DNA of 64,000 nt, taken from assembly GCF_003337235.1 (NCBI RefSeq), contig NZ_QPJC01000001.1:524353-588352 (forward strand), given 5' to 3'. The position numbers and the translations under genes are program-made. This document shows positions 1 through 7,924 of the stretch, in pieces (within the stretch, counting starts at the first letter, position 1; every line of letters starts with the position of its first letter). A model generated the notes under the pieces. It ran no database searches, was not told where the DNA came from, and was given only the letters and a program-made list of their open reading frames with translations. This DNA is from Halopolyspora algeriensis (GTDB lineage: Bacteria; Actinomycetota; Actinomycetes; Mycobacteriales; Pseudonocardiaceae).

Positions 1-458
1 ATCGACATCGTCCGGCCATCGGCGGTGAAGACCGTGGGACTCTCCGCGGCCGGGTTCCGATACAGCCCCTCGTCCGCGGGGACCGCATGGATGCGTTCGG
101 TGTCGGATTCGGAGAATGCGTCGGTCGGCTCGGCGGGAACCGCCGGAATCCGCTGCGTACGTTCGGAATCCGATTCGGACGGACCCGGCCGGGACGGATC
201 CCGATGCGAGTGAGTCGGCTCCTCGGGACCGGCGAGGCCACCCGAGATGCGAACGGTTCGCTCACCACCGGCCGAGCCACCGCCGGATTCCCGCTTGGAC
301 TCCGACGGGCTCGCGGATTCCTGCCCGGGCTCCTCCCCGGAGGACTCGCCATTGCCGTCGCCGGAACCCGCTTGCCGGTCCATCCGTTCGGTGGGTGACC
401 GCACGTGGTCGTCCGATCCCGCACCCACGTGGTCGGGGTATTCGTCGTCTTCCGGCAC
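1..458 (-). CDS. Acidic Ser/Glu-rich protein, C-terminus cut by window edge
   Basis: The minus strand is open from a GTG at 458 to the window edge. The start follows a good ribosome site (GAGAAGGG, 5 nt upstream) and lies about 155 bases after the stop of the GroES-like gene, so the two may be co-transcribed. The visible 152 residues are hydrophilic and low in complexity, beginning VPEDDEYPDHVGAG and rich in Ser, Glu, Gly and Pro. No membrane segment or catalytic motif is visible. Two related blocks occur: SESDSERTQRIPAVPAE and SESDTERIHAVPADE, 22 codons apart. This looks like a disordered cytoplasmic N-terminal tail of a larger protein, possibly a membrane or cell-wall protein. That is inference, because the informative part lies outside the window. 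I do not recognise the gene. Confidence 0.6.
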   Translation of the reverse strand, partial: MPEDDEYPDHVGAGSDDHVRSPTERMDRQAGSGDGNGESSGEEPGQESASPSESKRESGGGSAGGERTVRISGGLAGPEEPTHSHRDPSRPGPSESDSERTQRIPAVPAEPTDAFSESDTERIHAVPADEGLYRNPAAESPTVFTADGRTMS

Positions 459-613
459 CGCGTTCCCTTCTCGTCGGTCGTGCGGTGGTGCCGACGGCGA
501 ACGGCAGCAGACCGAAGCTCCGGTCGGGAAAGCGTTCGCTGCGCCGGCGTACTCGGCGCACGGCCGGTTTCCGCCGTACGCTGCTGTGGATATCGATTCG
601 GCGGTCCTGCCTA

Positions 614-934
614 TTACAAGTACAGACCCGTTCCTTGCTCGGGGCGCTCCGAGGCCACCGCGTGCAGGTCGCGCTCTCGCAGCACCAAGTACAACTGCCC
701 CTGTACCTCGACCTCGAACTGCTCCTCGGGGTTGAACAGCACCCGATCCCCGACCTGAACGGAGCGGGCATGGTTACCGACCCCGAAGACTTCCCCCCAG
801 ACCAGCCGTTTGGCCACCTGGGCGGTCGCGGGGATCACAATACCGCCGCTACTGCGGCGCTCTCCGGAGTCTTCGGAGACCCGCACCATGACCCGGTCAT
901 GCAGCATCTGGATCTCAAGCTTGGCATCGGTCAC
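614..934 (-). CDS. GroES/Cpn10-family co-chaperonin-like protein
   Basis: This 106-residue protein has the Cpn10 fold signature: LHDRVMVRV near the N-terminus, SSGGIVIPATAQ where the mobile loop lies, VGDRVLFNPEEQFEVEVQGQLYLVLRERDLHAV at the C-terminal half. Cpn10 proteins cap GroEL during protein folding in the cytoplasm. No groEL is adjacent, so this is likely a stand-alone paralogue rather than the main GroES, and its partner is unknown. The C-terminus has an extra tail of about 14 residues. The gene appears leaderless: a -10 hexamer TAAACT (946-941) sits six bases before the GTG start, with no Shine-Dalgarno. Confidence 0.8.
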   Translation of the reverse strand: MTDAKLEIQMLHDRVMVRVSEDSGERRSSGGIVIPATAQVAKRLVWGEVFGVGNHARSVQVGDRVLFNPEEQFEVEVQGQLYLVLRERDLHAVASERPEQGTGLYL

Positions 935-946
935 CCGAAAAGTTTA
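935..946 (-). promoter_or_regulatory. -10 element of leaderless GroES-like gene
   Basis: TAAACT at 946-941 on the minus strand is followed by six bases (TTTCGG) and then the GTG start, so the predicted transcript begins at or next to the start codon. Confidence 0.5.
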
Positions 947-1018
947 CGTGCTGTCGCCGACGGCACCGCCGCACAGGGTCGTCACCTCGGGAACGGCGGT
1001 TTGCCTCTCGCTCGACCT

Positions 1019-3046
1019 CTACGACTCCGGGTGATCCATCCCACCCATCACCAGCGGCAGACGGTCCGCTCCCGCGGCGGTGGCCCGGATCGGCACACCC
1101 CAGTCCTGGCGGGTCAGGCGGCAGGCAGGATGTTCGACCTCCGCATCATCGTCGCAGCTGGCAGCCTGCGCGACGACATGCAGAACACCGTCCGCCGCCG
1201 CTCCGGACTCTCGTCCCTCGGCCACCACCAGGCGGCGAGTCAGCTCGGTACCCGTACCCGCACCCTCCAGCAACATCCCTTCCGGTGAAGCGCTGACTTC
1301 CAGACGGGTGGAAGGACCGTAACGCTCGTCGAGTTTCTGCCCCGGTGGCGGCGTGAACACCACCGCCAGCTCCACTTCGCCCGGTGCTATCTCGGTCGCC
1401 GGGCGCGTGACCTGCTGTGCCGCCCCCCGGATGAGCTGCGCGGTCACCCCGGGCGGCACGGGACGTTCCAAGCGGTGTGCCGTCGAGGCGACCACCACCA
1501 ACTCGCCGTCGAGCACGGTCGCCCCGGACGGTTCGGCGACATCGGTGGCCAGGGTGGAGACCTCACCCGTTCCGGGGTCGTAGCGACGGATCGCGCCGTT
1601 GTACGTGTCGCAGACCGCGACCGTGCCGTCCGGGAGCACCTCGACACCGAGCGGGTGCTGCAGCAGCGCCTGATCGGCGGGCCCGTCGGCGTGCCCGAAG
1701 TCGAACAGTCCCGTTCCGACGGCGGTGTGCACCTCGAATCCGTGTTCGGCTCCGTGCGGGCAGGCCTCGATCCAGCGCAGCGCCGAGGTCTCCGAGTCCA
1801 CCAGCCACAACCGCCGCCCACCGTCGGCCAGCCCCGAGGGCTGGGCGAAGAAGGCCTCGGTGGTCTCGCCGTCGCGCAAGCCCTCCACAGTGGTACCCGC
1901 GAACCGGCGCACCTCGCCCGCGACCGGATCGAACAGGCCGAGCGTGTGGTTGCCCGCCATGGCGACCACGAGCCCACCCGCGGGCTCCCACCAGCACACG
2001 TCCCAAGGGCTGGTGAGGGGGGCCTGCAGTGCGGGCAGGGATTCCTCTCCCGGCTGTGCGGGACCGGACCGCCACTGCTGCCCGGTCCCGGCGACGGTGG
2101 TCACCCGACCATCGGCCAGGGACACTCCCCGCAGCAGATGGTTGACGGTGTCGGCCACCACGACGTCGTAGCCGACCTCGGACGCGACCGACTCGGGCAG
2201 CAACGCCAGTCCGGCCGGCTCGCTGAACCTCGCCACCTCGGCCCGCCCCTCGGTGAACGGGCCGCCGGCGGACGAGTCGTCGGCGGACGAGTCGTCGGCG
2301 GCGGGACCGTCGGTGCTGCCCCGCTCTCCACTGCCGATACGGCGCACCACGGTCTCGCCATCGGCGGCGAACTCGACCAGCGAGTGCTGCGCCGAGTCGG
2401 ACACCAGCACGGTCCCGCCCTCGAGCCCGATCACCTTGCCGGGAAAGCGCAGCGTGGTCGTGGGGGTCTCCGGCGGGACGTAGGGGCCCTCGCCACGCTG
2501 CAGAGTGCCTTTCGCGTCGTGCTCGGCGACCACATCCCCGATGACAGCCCTGAGCGCCTCGGCGTGGCCCTCACCTGCCGCGACATGGACGATGTAGCCC
2601 TCGGGGTCCACCACGACCAGCGTCGGCCATGCCTTGACGGCATAGTTCTGCCACGAGGACAGTTGCGGATCGTCGAGGACGGGGTGCCGGACGGCGTAGC
2701 GCTCGACGGCCGCCGCCAGGGCATCGGGGTCGGCCTCGTGTTCGAACTTCGGCGAGTGCACACCGACCGTGACCAGCTCGTCGGCGAACTCCTCCTCCAA
2801 CGGCCGCAGCTCGTCGAGCACGTGCAGGCAGTTGATACAGCAGAAGGACCAGAAGTCCAGCAGGAGGACTCTGCCCCGGAAGTCCTTGATCGAACAGGAC
2901 TCACCACCGGTGTTCAACCACCGGCGCCCGACGAGTTCGGGCGCACGCACGCGTGCGCGATGACTCTGTTGCGCGGAAGTACCCACACCCGCATCGAACC
3001 ACTGCGCTGCGGCCGCTGTTCCCGGGCCCGGGGGTGATCCGGACAA
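1019..3046 (-). CDS. Thioredoxin-like/NHL-repeat protein (NHLRC2-type)
   Basis: The 675-residue product has an N-terminal thioredoxin/AhpC-like domain (about residues 35-175) with the cysteine cluster FWSFCCINCLH at residues 65-75, in place of the usual CxxC. It is followed by NHL-type beta-propeller repeats to about residue 500 (PSGLADGGRRLWLVDSETSALRW, QHPLGVEVLPDGTVAVCDTYN) and a beta-rich C-terminal domain. This order matches the NHLRC2/thioredoxin-NHL family, predicted soluble redox proteins of poorly known role. The first usable start is a TTG at 3046 without a clear ribosome site. A GTG opening VRAPELVGRRWLN (about residue 33) would match where the conserved domain begins, so the first 32 residues are doubtful. 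Confidence 0.85.
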   Translation of the reverse strand: MSGSPPGPGTAAAAQWFDAGVGTSAQQSHRARVRAPELVGRRWLNTGGESCSIKDFRGRVLLLDFWSFCCINCLHVLDELRPLEEEFADELVTVGVHSPKFEHEADPDALAAAVERYAVRHPVLDDPQLSSWQNYAVKAWPTLVVVDPEGYIVHVAAGEGHAEALRAVIGDVVAEHDAKGTLQRGEGPYVPPETPTTTLRFPGKVIGLEGGTVLVSDSAQHSLVEFAADGETVVRRIGSGERGSTDGPAADDSSADDSSAGGPFTEGRAEVARFSEPAGLALLPESVASEVGYDVVVADTVNHLLRGVSLADGRVTTVAGTGQQWRSGPAQPGEESLPALQAPLTSPWDVCWWEPAGGLVVAMAGNHTLGLFDPVAGEVRRFAGTTVEGLRDGETTEAFFAQPSGLADGGRRLWLVDSETSALRWIEACPHGAEHGFEVHTAVGTGLFDFGHADGPADQALLQHPLGVEVLPDGTVAVCDTYNGAIRRYDPGTGEVSTLATDVAEPSGATVLDGELVVVASTAHRLERPVPPGVTAQLIRGAAQQVTRPATEIAPGEVELAVVFTPPPGQKLDERYGPSTRLEVSASPEGMLLEGAGTGTELTRRLVVAEGRESGAAADGVLHVVAQAASCDDDAEVEHPACRLTRQDWGVPIRATAAGADRLPLVMGGMDHPES

Positions 3047-3060
3047 CCGGTCAGCCCCGG

Positions 3061-3183
3061 TCAGTCCTGCTCGGAATCGAAGGAGGACTGCTGCTCCTGC
3101 TGCACTCGGTGATCACTGAGGTAGAACATGCTCGCCGCCATGATCGGCACCAGCGCACCGAGAATCGTGACCGTGGTTTGCAT
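3061..3183 (-). CDS. Small single-span membrane protein, 40 residues
   Basis: An ATG at 3183 follows a strong ribosome site (GGGGAGA, 5 nt upstream) and opens a 40-codon frame ending TGA at 3061. The protein has a hydrophobic segment, residues 3-22 (TTVTILGALVPIMAASMFYL), then a polar tail rich in Gln, Ser and Asp. It stands 14 bases upstream of the thioredoxin/NHL gene in the same direction, so the two are probably one operon. The signal-like hydrophobic stretch without a cleavage motif suggests an inner-membrane anchor or a small regulator. No family is recognised. Confidence 0.6.
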   Translation of the reverse strand: MQTTVTILGALVPIMAASMFYLSDHRVQQEQQSSFDSEQD

Positions 3184-3258
3184 GGGTGTCTCCCCTTCGC
3201 CAATGAAGAGCCGGGTGATCAGGTGACCACCGCGGGTAACCGATATGAGAGCTGCGGG

Positions 3259-3284
3259 AGCAGCTCTGCTGACACAGAGCTGCT
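3259..3284. repeat. Perfect 10-bp inverted repeat
   Basis: AGCAGCTCTG (3259-3268) and CAGAGCTGCT (3275-3284) are exact reverse complements separated by six bases. It lies upstream of the 40-residue membrane protein gene, so it could be an operator or an RNA hairpin. Confidence 0.5.
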
Positions 3285-3425
3285 TTGATCGGATTCATCA
3301 CCGAGACGGTGACGAAGAGACACCTCGACCGACGGCGTGGAGGCCACTCCGGGGGCGAGGACATTTGAATGTTGGCCCGGATTCGAAACGTCGAACCCGG
3401 AAAAACATCAAGGAGGTGGAAGGCC

Positions 3426-3464
3426 CCGCGATGCTGCCAGGTCGGGGGTCCGACAGCATCGCGG
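3426..3464. repeat. Perfect 11-bp inverted repeat with 17-base loop
   Basis: CCGCGATGCTG (3426-3436) pairs exactly with CAGCATCGCGG (3454-3464). It follows an AAGGAGG tract. Nothing coding is evident around it. Confidence 0.5.
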
Positions 3465-3666
3465 AGTCACCCTGTTCATCGTGGGTTGCCACGTGAGCGT
3501 TACAACTATGTCTCGATATGACTCAGCTCACAGGAGGAGCGCGCTCACGGCCGCTCTCCGAGGCGTGCCGTCACTCCGCATCAACGGCTTGACCAGGATC
3601 GTTCGGCGTACGGGAGCGTCGGGACGTCATGGCGACGGCCCAGTACCGAGCAGGGTGATCCGGGAA

Positions 3667-3700
3667 GGGCTCGCGGGTGCCCGCCGGATGTCGCGAGCCC
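3667..3700 (-). terminator. Probable terminator of the thiolase gene
   Basis: GGGCTCGCG (3667-3675) and CGCGAGCCC (3692-3700) form a 9-bp stem 24 bases past the thiolase stop. There is no T-run, as is common in high-GC actinomycetes. Confidence 0.55.
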
Positions 3701-3723
3701 TCGTCCTGTGCTCCCGCCGGACC

Positions 3724-5001
3724 TCAGCGTTCGAGGATGGCGGTCACGCCCTGACCACCGGCGGCACAGATCGAAACCAGCCCACGACCGGAGCTGCGCT
3801 CGGCGAGCAGTTTCGCCAGCGTCGCCACGATACGGCCTCCGGTCGCCGCGAACGGGTGTCCGGCAGCCAGCGAGGAACCGTTGACGTTGAGCCGTTCCGG
3901 ATCGATCCCACCCAGCGGCGTGTCCAGATCGAGGCGGTCCTTGCAGAACTCGGGGTCCTGCCAGGCCTTCAGCGTGGTCAGCACCTGCGAGGCGAAGGCC
4001 TCGTGTATTTCGTAGAAGTCGAAGTCGCCGAGACCGGCACCGGCACGGTCGAGCAACTTCGGCACCGCGTAGACCGGCGCCATGAGCAACCCCTCCTCAC
4101 CGCTGACGTAGTCGACGGCCTCCGAGACGAAGTCGGAGAGGTAGGCCAGCACGGGCAGCCGCCGCTGCTCGGCCCACTCCTCGCTGGCCAGCAGCACGGT
4201 GGAGGCACCATCGGACAGCGGAGTGGAATTGCCTGCGGTCATCGTCGCGTTCTCGTCGCGCCCGAAGACCGGCTTGAGCTTGGCGAGCTTGTCCGCCGAA
4301 CTGTCCGGCCGCATGTTCTGATCACGGGACAATCCCTGGAACGGCGTCACGAGGTCGGAGAAGAAACCCCGGTCGTAGGCAGCGGCAAGGCGCTGGTGAC
4401 TGCGCGCGGCGAACTCGTCCTGCTCGGCGCGTTCGATCTGCCAGGCGGCAGCGGTCTTCGCCGCGTGCTCGCCCATGGACAACCCCGTGCGCGGCTCGGC
4501 GTTCTGCGGGATCTCGGGCACGACGTGCTGCGGCCGTACCCCGGTGAGTGCCTGCAAGCGCCCACCGAGACTCTTGGCGTGGTTGACCTGCAGCAACACG
4601 CGACGCAACTCGTCGTTGAGCGCGATGGGGGCGTCACTGGCCGAGTCGACGCCCCCGGCGATACCGGAGTCGATCTGTCCGAGGGCGATCTTGTTGGCCA
4701 CCGAGATGACCGATTCGAGCCCGGTTCCGCAAGCCATCTGCACGTCGTGGGCGACCGTGCGGGGATCGAGACGGGAGCCGAGGACGGTCTCGCGGGCGAG
4801 GTTGAAGTCCCGGCTGTGCTTGAGGACCGCCCCCGCGACGAACTCGCCGACCCGCTCGTTCTGCAGACCGAAACGCGCGATGAGCCCGTCCAGCGCGGCC
4901 GTGAGCATGTCCTGATTGGATGCTCGGGTGTAGGGCCCTCCGGAACGCGCGAACGGAATCCGGTTGCCTCCGACGATGGCGACCCGGCGAATGGTTGACA
5001 T
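3724..5001 (-). CDS. Acetyl-CoA C-acyltransferase (thiolase, FadA2/FadI type)
   Basis: The 425-residue product is a full-length thiolase, the enzyme that cleaves 3-ketoacyl-CoA with CoA, or condenses acyl-CoAs. The nucleophilic Cys91 lies in HDVQMACGTGLESV. The other active-site blocks are YEIHEAFAS, NVNGSSLAAGHPFAATGGR and the C-terminal CAAGGQG, which carries the second Cys. The ATG at 5001 is preferred over upstream starts because GAGGAGT lies just before it and the conserved IRRVAIVGG block begins there. It diverges from a FabG4-like reductase and a MaoC-like hydratase. In mycobacteria the same three functions sit together as fadA2, fabG4 and htdX, so these enzymes probably act on one set of acyl-CoA intermediates. 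Confidence 0.92.
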   Translation of the reverse strand: MSTIRRVAIVGGNRIPFARSGGPYTRASNQDMLTAALDGLIARFGLQNERVGEFVAGAVLKHSRDFNLARETVLGSRLDPRTVAHDVQMACGTGLESVISVANKIALGQIDSGIAGGVDSASDAPIALNDELRRVLLQVNHAKSLGGRLQALTGVRPQHVVPEIPQNAEPRTGLSMGEHAAKTAAAWQIERAEQDEFAARSHQRLAAAYDRGFFSDLVTPFQGLSRDQNMRPDSSADKLAKLKPVFGRDENATMTAGNSTPLSDGASTVLLASEEWAEQRRLPVLAYLSDFVSEAVDYVSGEEGLLMAPVYAVPKLLDRAGAGLGDFDFYEIHEAFASQVLTTLKAWQDPEFCKDRLDLDTPLGGIDPERLNVNGSSLAAGHPFAATGGRIVATLAKLLAERSSGRGLVSICAAGGQGVTAILER

Positions 5002-5178
5002 GCCCGACTCCTCGACTGATCTGTGTGCAGGTCCGGCCGGTGCGGCTCGGCTCGTTCCCGGGTCCGCTCCCACACGGGGCCGACCGTCCGACGCAGGTGG
5101 CAGTGTGCAGGTCCGAGTCGATGGTCACATCCCCCGACAAGGAGACCCGCACGGATAGTGTGGTCTACCTCGCCAACT

Positions 5179-5200
5179 TAACCTACCGACGGGTAGCTTA
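5179..5200. promoter_or_regulatory. Palindromic operator candidate between thiolase and FabG4 genes
   Basis: TAACCTACC (5179-5187) faces GGTAGCTTA (5192-5200) across GACG, with 8 of 9 positions complementary. The position, between divergent lipid genes, suits a TetR-type repressor that controls both. A related half-site lies upstream of the acyl-CoA dehydrogenase at 33286-33303. Confidence 0.5.
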
Positions 5201-5236
5201 TGCGTCGAACTCTCGTCCACGATCCAGGGAGATTCC

Positions 5237-6574
5237 ATGGCCGACCGGTATCAGCAGCTCACCTCGTCCGGACTCGGACGGCAACTCGCCCGGTGGGCCG
5301 GGTTGCCGACCCCCACACCCCTGCGGCGCCACCGCACGGGCGACCCCGTCCTCTCGGGAACGGTGCTGGCTGCCGCTGCCGAGAACTCCCGGCTGGGCAA
5401 AGCCGTGGCGGGCACGCTCGACGAGCTGCCCGCACAGGTCGCGGAAGCCCCCGACGAGGACACCCGCTATGCGGCACTCGTCTTCGACGCCACCGGCATC
5501 ACGTCCAGCGACCAGCTCCGGCAGTTGCACGCGTTCTTCTCCCCGTCGGTCCGGCAGGTGGACACCTGCGGCCGGGTGATCGTCCTGGGAACCCCTCCCG
5601 AGGACATCACCGATCCCGCCGAGCGGACCGCGCAGCGCGCCCTGGAGGGCTTCGTCCGCACCGTGGGCAAGGAACTCAAGCAGGCGGCAACCGCCCAGCT
5701 CGTCTACGTCTCCGCGGGCGCCGAGGACGCCATCGACTCGACACTGCGGTTCCTGCTCTCGCCGAAGTCGGCGTTCGTGTCCGGGCAGGTCATCCGCATC
5801 GGGGCAGCCGACGTACCCCACACCGACCGATCCCACCCGCTGCGTGACAGGACCGCGCTGGTCACCGGAGCCTCGCGCGGCATCGGCGAGTCGATCGCCG
5901 AAACCCTCGCCCGCGACGGCGCTCACGTGGTCTGCCTGGACATCCCCGCCCAGGGTGAGGACCTGGCGCGCGTGGCCAACCGCATCGGCGGCTCGACCCT
6001 GCAGCTCGACATCACCGCCGAGGACGCTCCGCAGCGGATCATGGACCACTTCGCCGAACGCCACGACGGACTCGACGTGGTGGTGCACAACGCCGGAATC
6101 ACCCGGGACAAGACACTCGCCCGAATGTCCGAGCAGCAGTGGGACTCGGTACTGACGGTGAACCTGGGGGCGCAGGAACGCATCAACGAGGCCCTGCTGG
6201 CCGAATCGTCACCGCTGCGCCGGGGCGGAAGGCTGATCGGGGTTGCCTCGATCGCCGGGATCGCGGGCAACGTCGGCCAGGCCAACTACGCGACCTCCAA
6301 GGCCGGCGTGATCGGCCATGTCCAGAGCTTCGCTCCCCGCGCGGCCGAGCGTGCAGTGACGATCAACGCCGTCGCACCGGGCTTCATCGAAACATCGATG
6401 ACCGCCGCGATCCCGCTCGTGGTCCGCGAGGCGGGCAGGCGGATGAACAGCCTGTCCCAGGGCGGCCTGCCGATCGACGTGGCCGAGACCATCGCGTGGT
6501 ATGCCAACCCCGCCTCGGGGGGAGTGAACGGCAACGTGGTTCGCGTCTGCGGGCAGAGCCTGCTGGGAGCGTGA
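5237..6574 (+). CDS. fabG: 3-oxoacyl-ACP/CoA reductase, high-molecular-weight FabG4 type
   Basis: At 445 residues the protein is nearly twice the size of an ordinary FabG. Residues 200-445 form the SDR reductase domain: TGASRGIG (210-217) for NAD(P) binding, NAG (285-287), and the catalytic Ser338, Tyr351 and Lys355 in a GQANYATSKAG block. The first 195 residues are a degenerate Rossmann-like domain, as in mycobacterial FabG4, which uses NADH. It would reduce 3-ketoacyl-CoA or -ACP. The ATG at 5237 follows AGGGAGA. The downstream hydratase starts one base after the stop, so both are co-translated. Confidence 0.93.
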   Translation: MADRYQQLTSSGLGRQLARWAGLPTPTPLRRHRTGDPVLSGTVLAAAAENSRLGKAVAGTLDELPAQVAEAPDEDTRYAALVFDATGITSSDQLRQLHAFFSPSVRQVDTCGRVIVLGTPPEDITDPAERTAQRALEGFVRTVGKELKQAATAQLVYVSAGAEDAIDSTLRFLLSPKSAFVSGQVIRIGAADVPHTDRSHPLRDRTALVTGASRGIGESIAETLARDGAHVVCLDIPAQGEDLARVANRIGGSTLQLDITAEDAPQRIMDHFAERHDGLDVVVHNAGITRDKTLARMSEQQWDSVLTVNLGAQERINEALLAESSPLRRGGRLIGVASIAGIAGNVGQANYATSKAGVIGHVQSFAPRAAERAVTINAVAPGFIETSMTAAIPLVVREAGRRMNSLSQGGLPIDVAETIAWYANPASGGVNGNVVRVCGQSLLGA

Positions 6575-6575
6575 G

Positions 6576-7451
6576 ATGACGGCGACGGAGCTGAACGAGG
6601 CACCGAACCTGGCCGCGCTGTATCTCAAGGCGGTGGCGTCGACGCCCACCCGTCGTGGTGGCAACGAGCTACCGGACACCGAGTACGTGCGCCGGGGCAT
6701 CACCGTCGACCGGGACCACCTGGCCGAGTACAACCGGGTGTGCGGCTTCGGGATGCGCGACGAGCTGCCCCCGACATATCCGCACATCCTGTCCTTCGGC
6801 GCGGCGGTGCGGCTGATGACCGATCCCGGATTCCCGTTCCCGCTGGTCGGTCTGGTGCATGTGGCGAACACGATCACCCAGCGCCGGCCGCTGCTGGTGA
6901 CCGAGACACTGACCCAGCGGGTTCACCTGGCGAATCTGCGGCCGCACCCCAAGGGCAGGCAGTTCGACATCGTCACCGAGACCGACGCCGACGGTGAGAC
7001 GGTCTGGACCGAGAGCAGTACCTACCTGCGTCGGGGCAAGCCGGACGAGTCCGCCGCGAAATCCGAGCGGACCGCGACGATCGAGGCAGGCAGTCCCACG
7101 GCGACGTGGCGACTTCCGGGCGATCTGGGGCGCCGCTACGCGGCGGTGTCGGGGGATCGCAACCCGATCCATCTGCACCCGCTGACGGCCAAGGCGTTCG
7201 GGTTTCCCCGCGCGATCGCGCACGGCATGTGGTCGAAGGCGCGCTGCCTCGCGGTGTTCGAGGGGCGCCTGCCGGAGACCTACACCGCCGAGGTCTCCTT
7301 CGCCAAGCCGGTGCTGCTGCCGTCGACGGTCGAGTTCACCGAGCGGGACACCGGGCAGGACAGCTCCGGGCGGGAGAACCACGGGCAGAACAGGGACTTC
7401 GCCCTGCACTCCCGCTCCGGCAAACCACACCTGCGCGGATCGGTGCGCTGA
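6576..7451 (+). CDS. MaoC-like (3R)-hydroxyacyl dehydratase, HtdX type
   Basis: The 291-residue protein is a double hot-dog fold hydratase. The C-terminal half carries the hydratase-2 signature YAAVSGDRNPIHLHPLTAK followed by GFPRAIAHGMW, with the catalytic Asp and His. The N-terminal half (about residues 35-160) is the non-catalytic hot-dog copy. It would interconvert enoyl- and 3R-hydroxyacyl-CoA/ACP, the step next to the FabG4 reaction. The start overlaps the end region of the fabG gene (TGAG-ATG), so it depends on coupling. A large hairpin begins nine bases after the stop. Confidence 0.9.
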   Translation: MTATELNEAPNLAALYLKAVASTPTRRGGNELPDTEYVRRGITVDRDHLAEYNRVCGFGMRDELPPTYPHILSFGAAVRLMTDPGFPFPLVGLVHVANTITQRRPLLVTETLTQRVHLANLRPHPKGRQFDIVTETDADGETVWTESSTYLRRGKPDESAAKSERTATIEAGSPTATWRLPGDLGRRYAAVSGDRNPIHLHPLTAKAFGFPRAIAHGMWSKARCLAVFEGRLPETYTAEVSFAKPVLLPSTVEFTERDTGQDSSGRENHGQNRDFALHSRSGKPHLRGSVR

Positions 7452-7459
7452 TTCCGTGG

Positions 7460-7514
7460 CGAGTGAACGCCAACTTTCACCCGCACAGAAGTGACGAAAG
7501 TTGGCGTTCACTCG
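7460..7514. terminator. Perfect 19-bp stem hairpin after the fabG-hydratase operon
   Basis: Arms 7460-7478 (begins CGAGTGAACGCC) and 7496-7514 are exact reverse complements with a 17-base loop. The site nine bases past the hydratase stop suggests transcription termination. The length and perfection of the stem also fit a dispersed intergenic palindrome. Confidence 0.65.
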
Positions 7515-7590
7515 TATCGAGCGCCGCACCGCAGCGTGACCTATACCGCACCTCCGCACCCTGTGGGACGGAGCGAACGTGCAGGTCAGT

Positions 7591-7596
7591 TACCCT
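7591..7596 (+). promoter_or_regulatory. -10 candidate for purSQL
   Basis: TACCCT matches the actinobacterial -10 consensus TANNNT and lies 88 bases before the purS start. No clear -35 is visible. Confidence 0.35.
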
Positions 7597-7684
7597 TTTG
7601 GCGTACTGCTGGCCATTCACTGCCGTACGTGGCGCTTGCCACGCGGACGGCAGTGGATCTGCACGGAAACCGGGAGCAGCACCC

Positions 7685-7924
7685 GTGGCCCGAGTCGTTG
7701 TCGACGTCATGCCCAAGCAGGAGATCCTCGACCCGCAGGGACAGGCGGTGGCAGGCGCACTGCCGCGCCTGGGATTCGAGGGAGTTTCCGAAGTTCGCCA
7801 GGGAAAGCATTTCGAGCTGGAGGTCGCCGACTCGGTCGACGACGAGACGCTGGCCAAGATCGCCGAGACGATGCTGGCCAACCCCGTGATCGAGGACTGG
7901 ACCGTGCGCAGGGTCGACTCATGA
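7685..7924 (+). CDS. purS: Phosphoribosylformylglycinamidine synthase subunit PurS
   Basis: This 79-residue protein opens [22 protein letters not shown] and continues with [18 protein letters not shown], the typical PurS pattern. PurS dimers bridge PurL and PurQ and help move ammonia between them in the fourth step of purine synthesis. The GTG at 7685 has GGGAGCAG upstream. Its stop overlaps the purQ start (ATGA), and purQ in turn overlaps purL, so the three subunits are made together. Confidence 0.93.
   Translation: MARVVVDVMPKQEILDPQGQAVAGALPRLGFEGVSEVRQGKHFELEVADSVDDETLAKIAETMLANPVIEDWTVRRVDS

Larger units (their letters stand above)
3184..3723. other. Intergenic region with three inverted repeats
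   Basis: No convincing gene is seen in these 540 bases. The region carries two perfect hairpins listed separately (3259-3284, 3426-3464) and the probable thiolase terminator (3667-3700). An AAGGAGG sequence at 3411-3417 lies 13 bases before an ATG (3431) that opens only 21 codons, which is too far and too short to call a gene. Confidence 0.5.
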
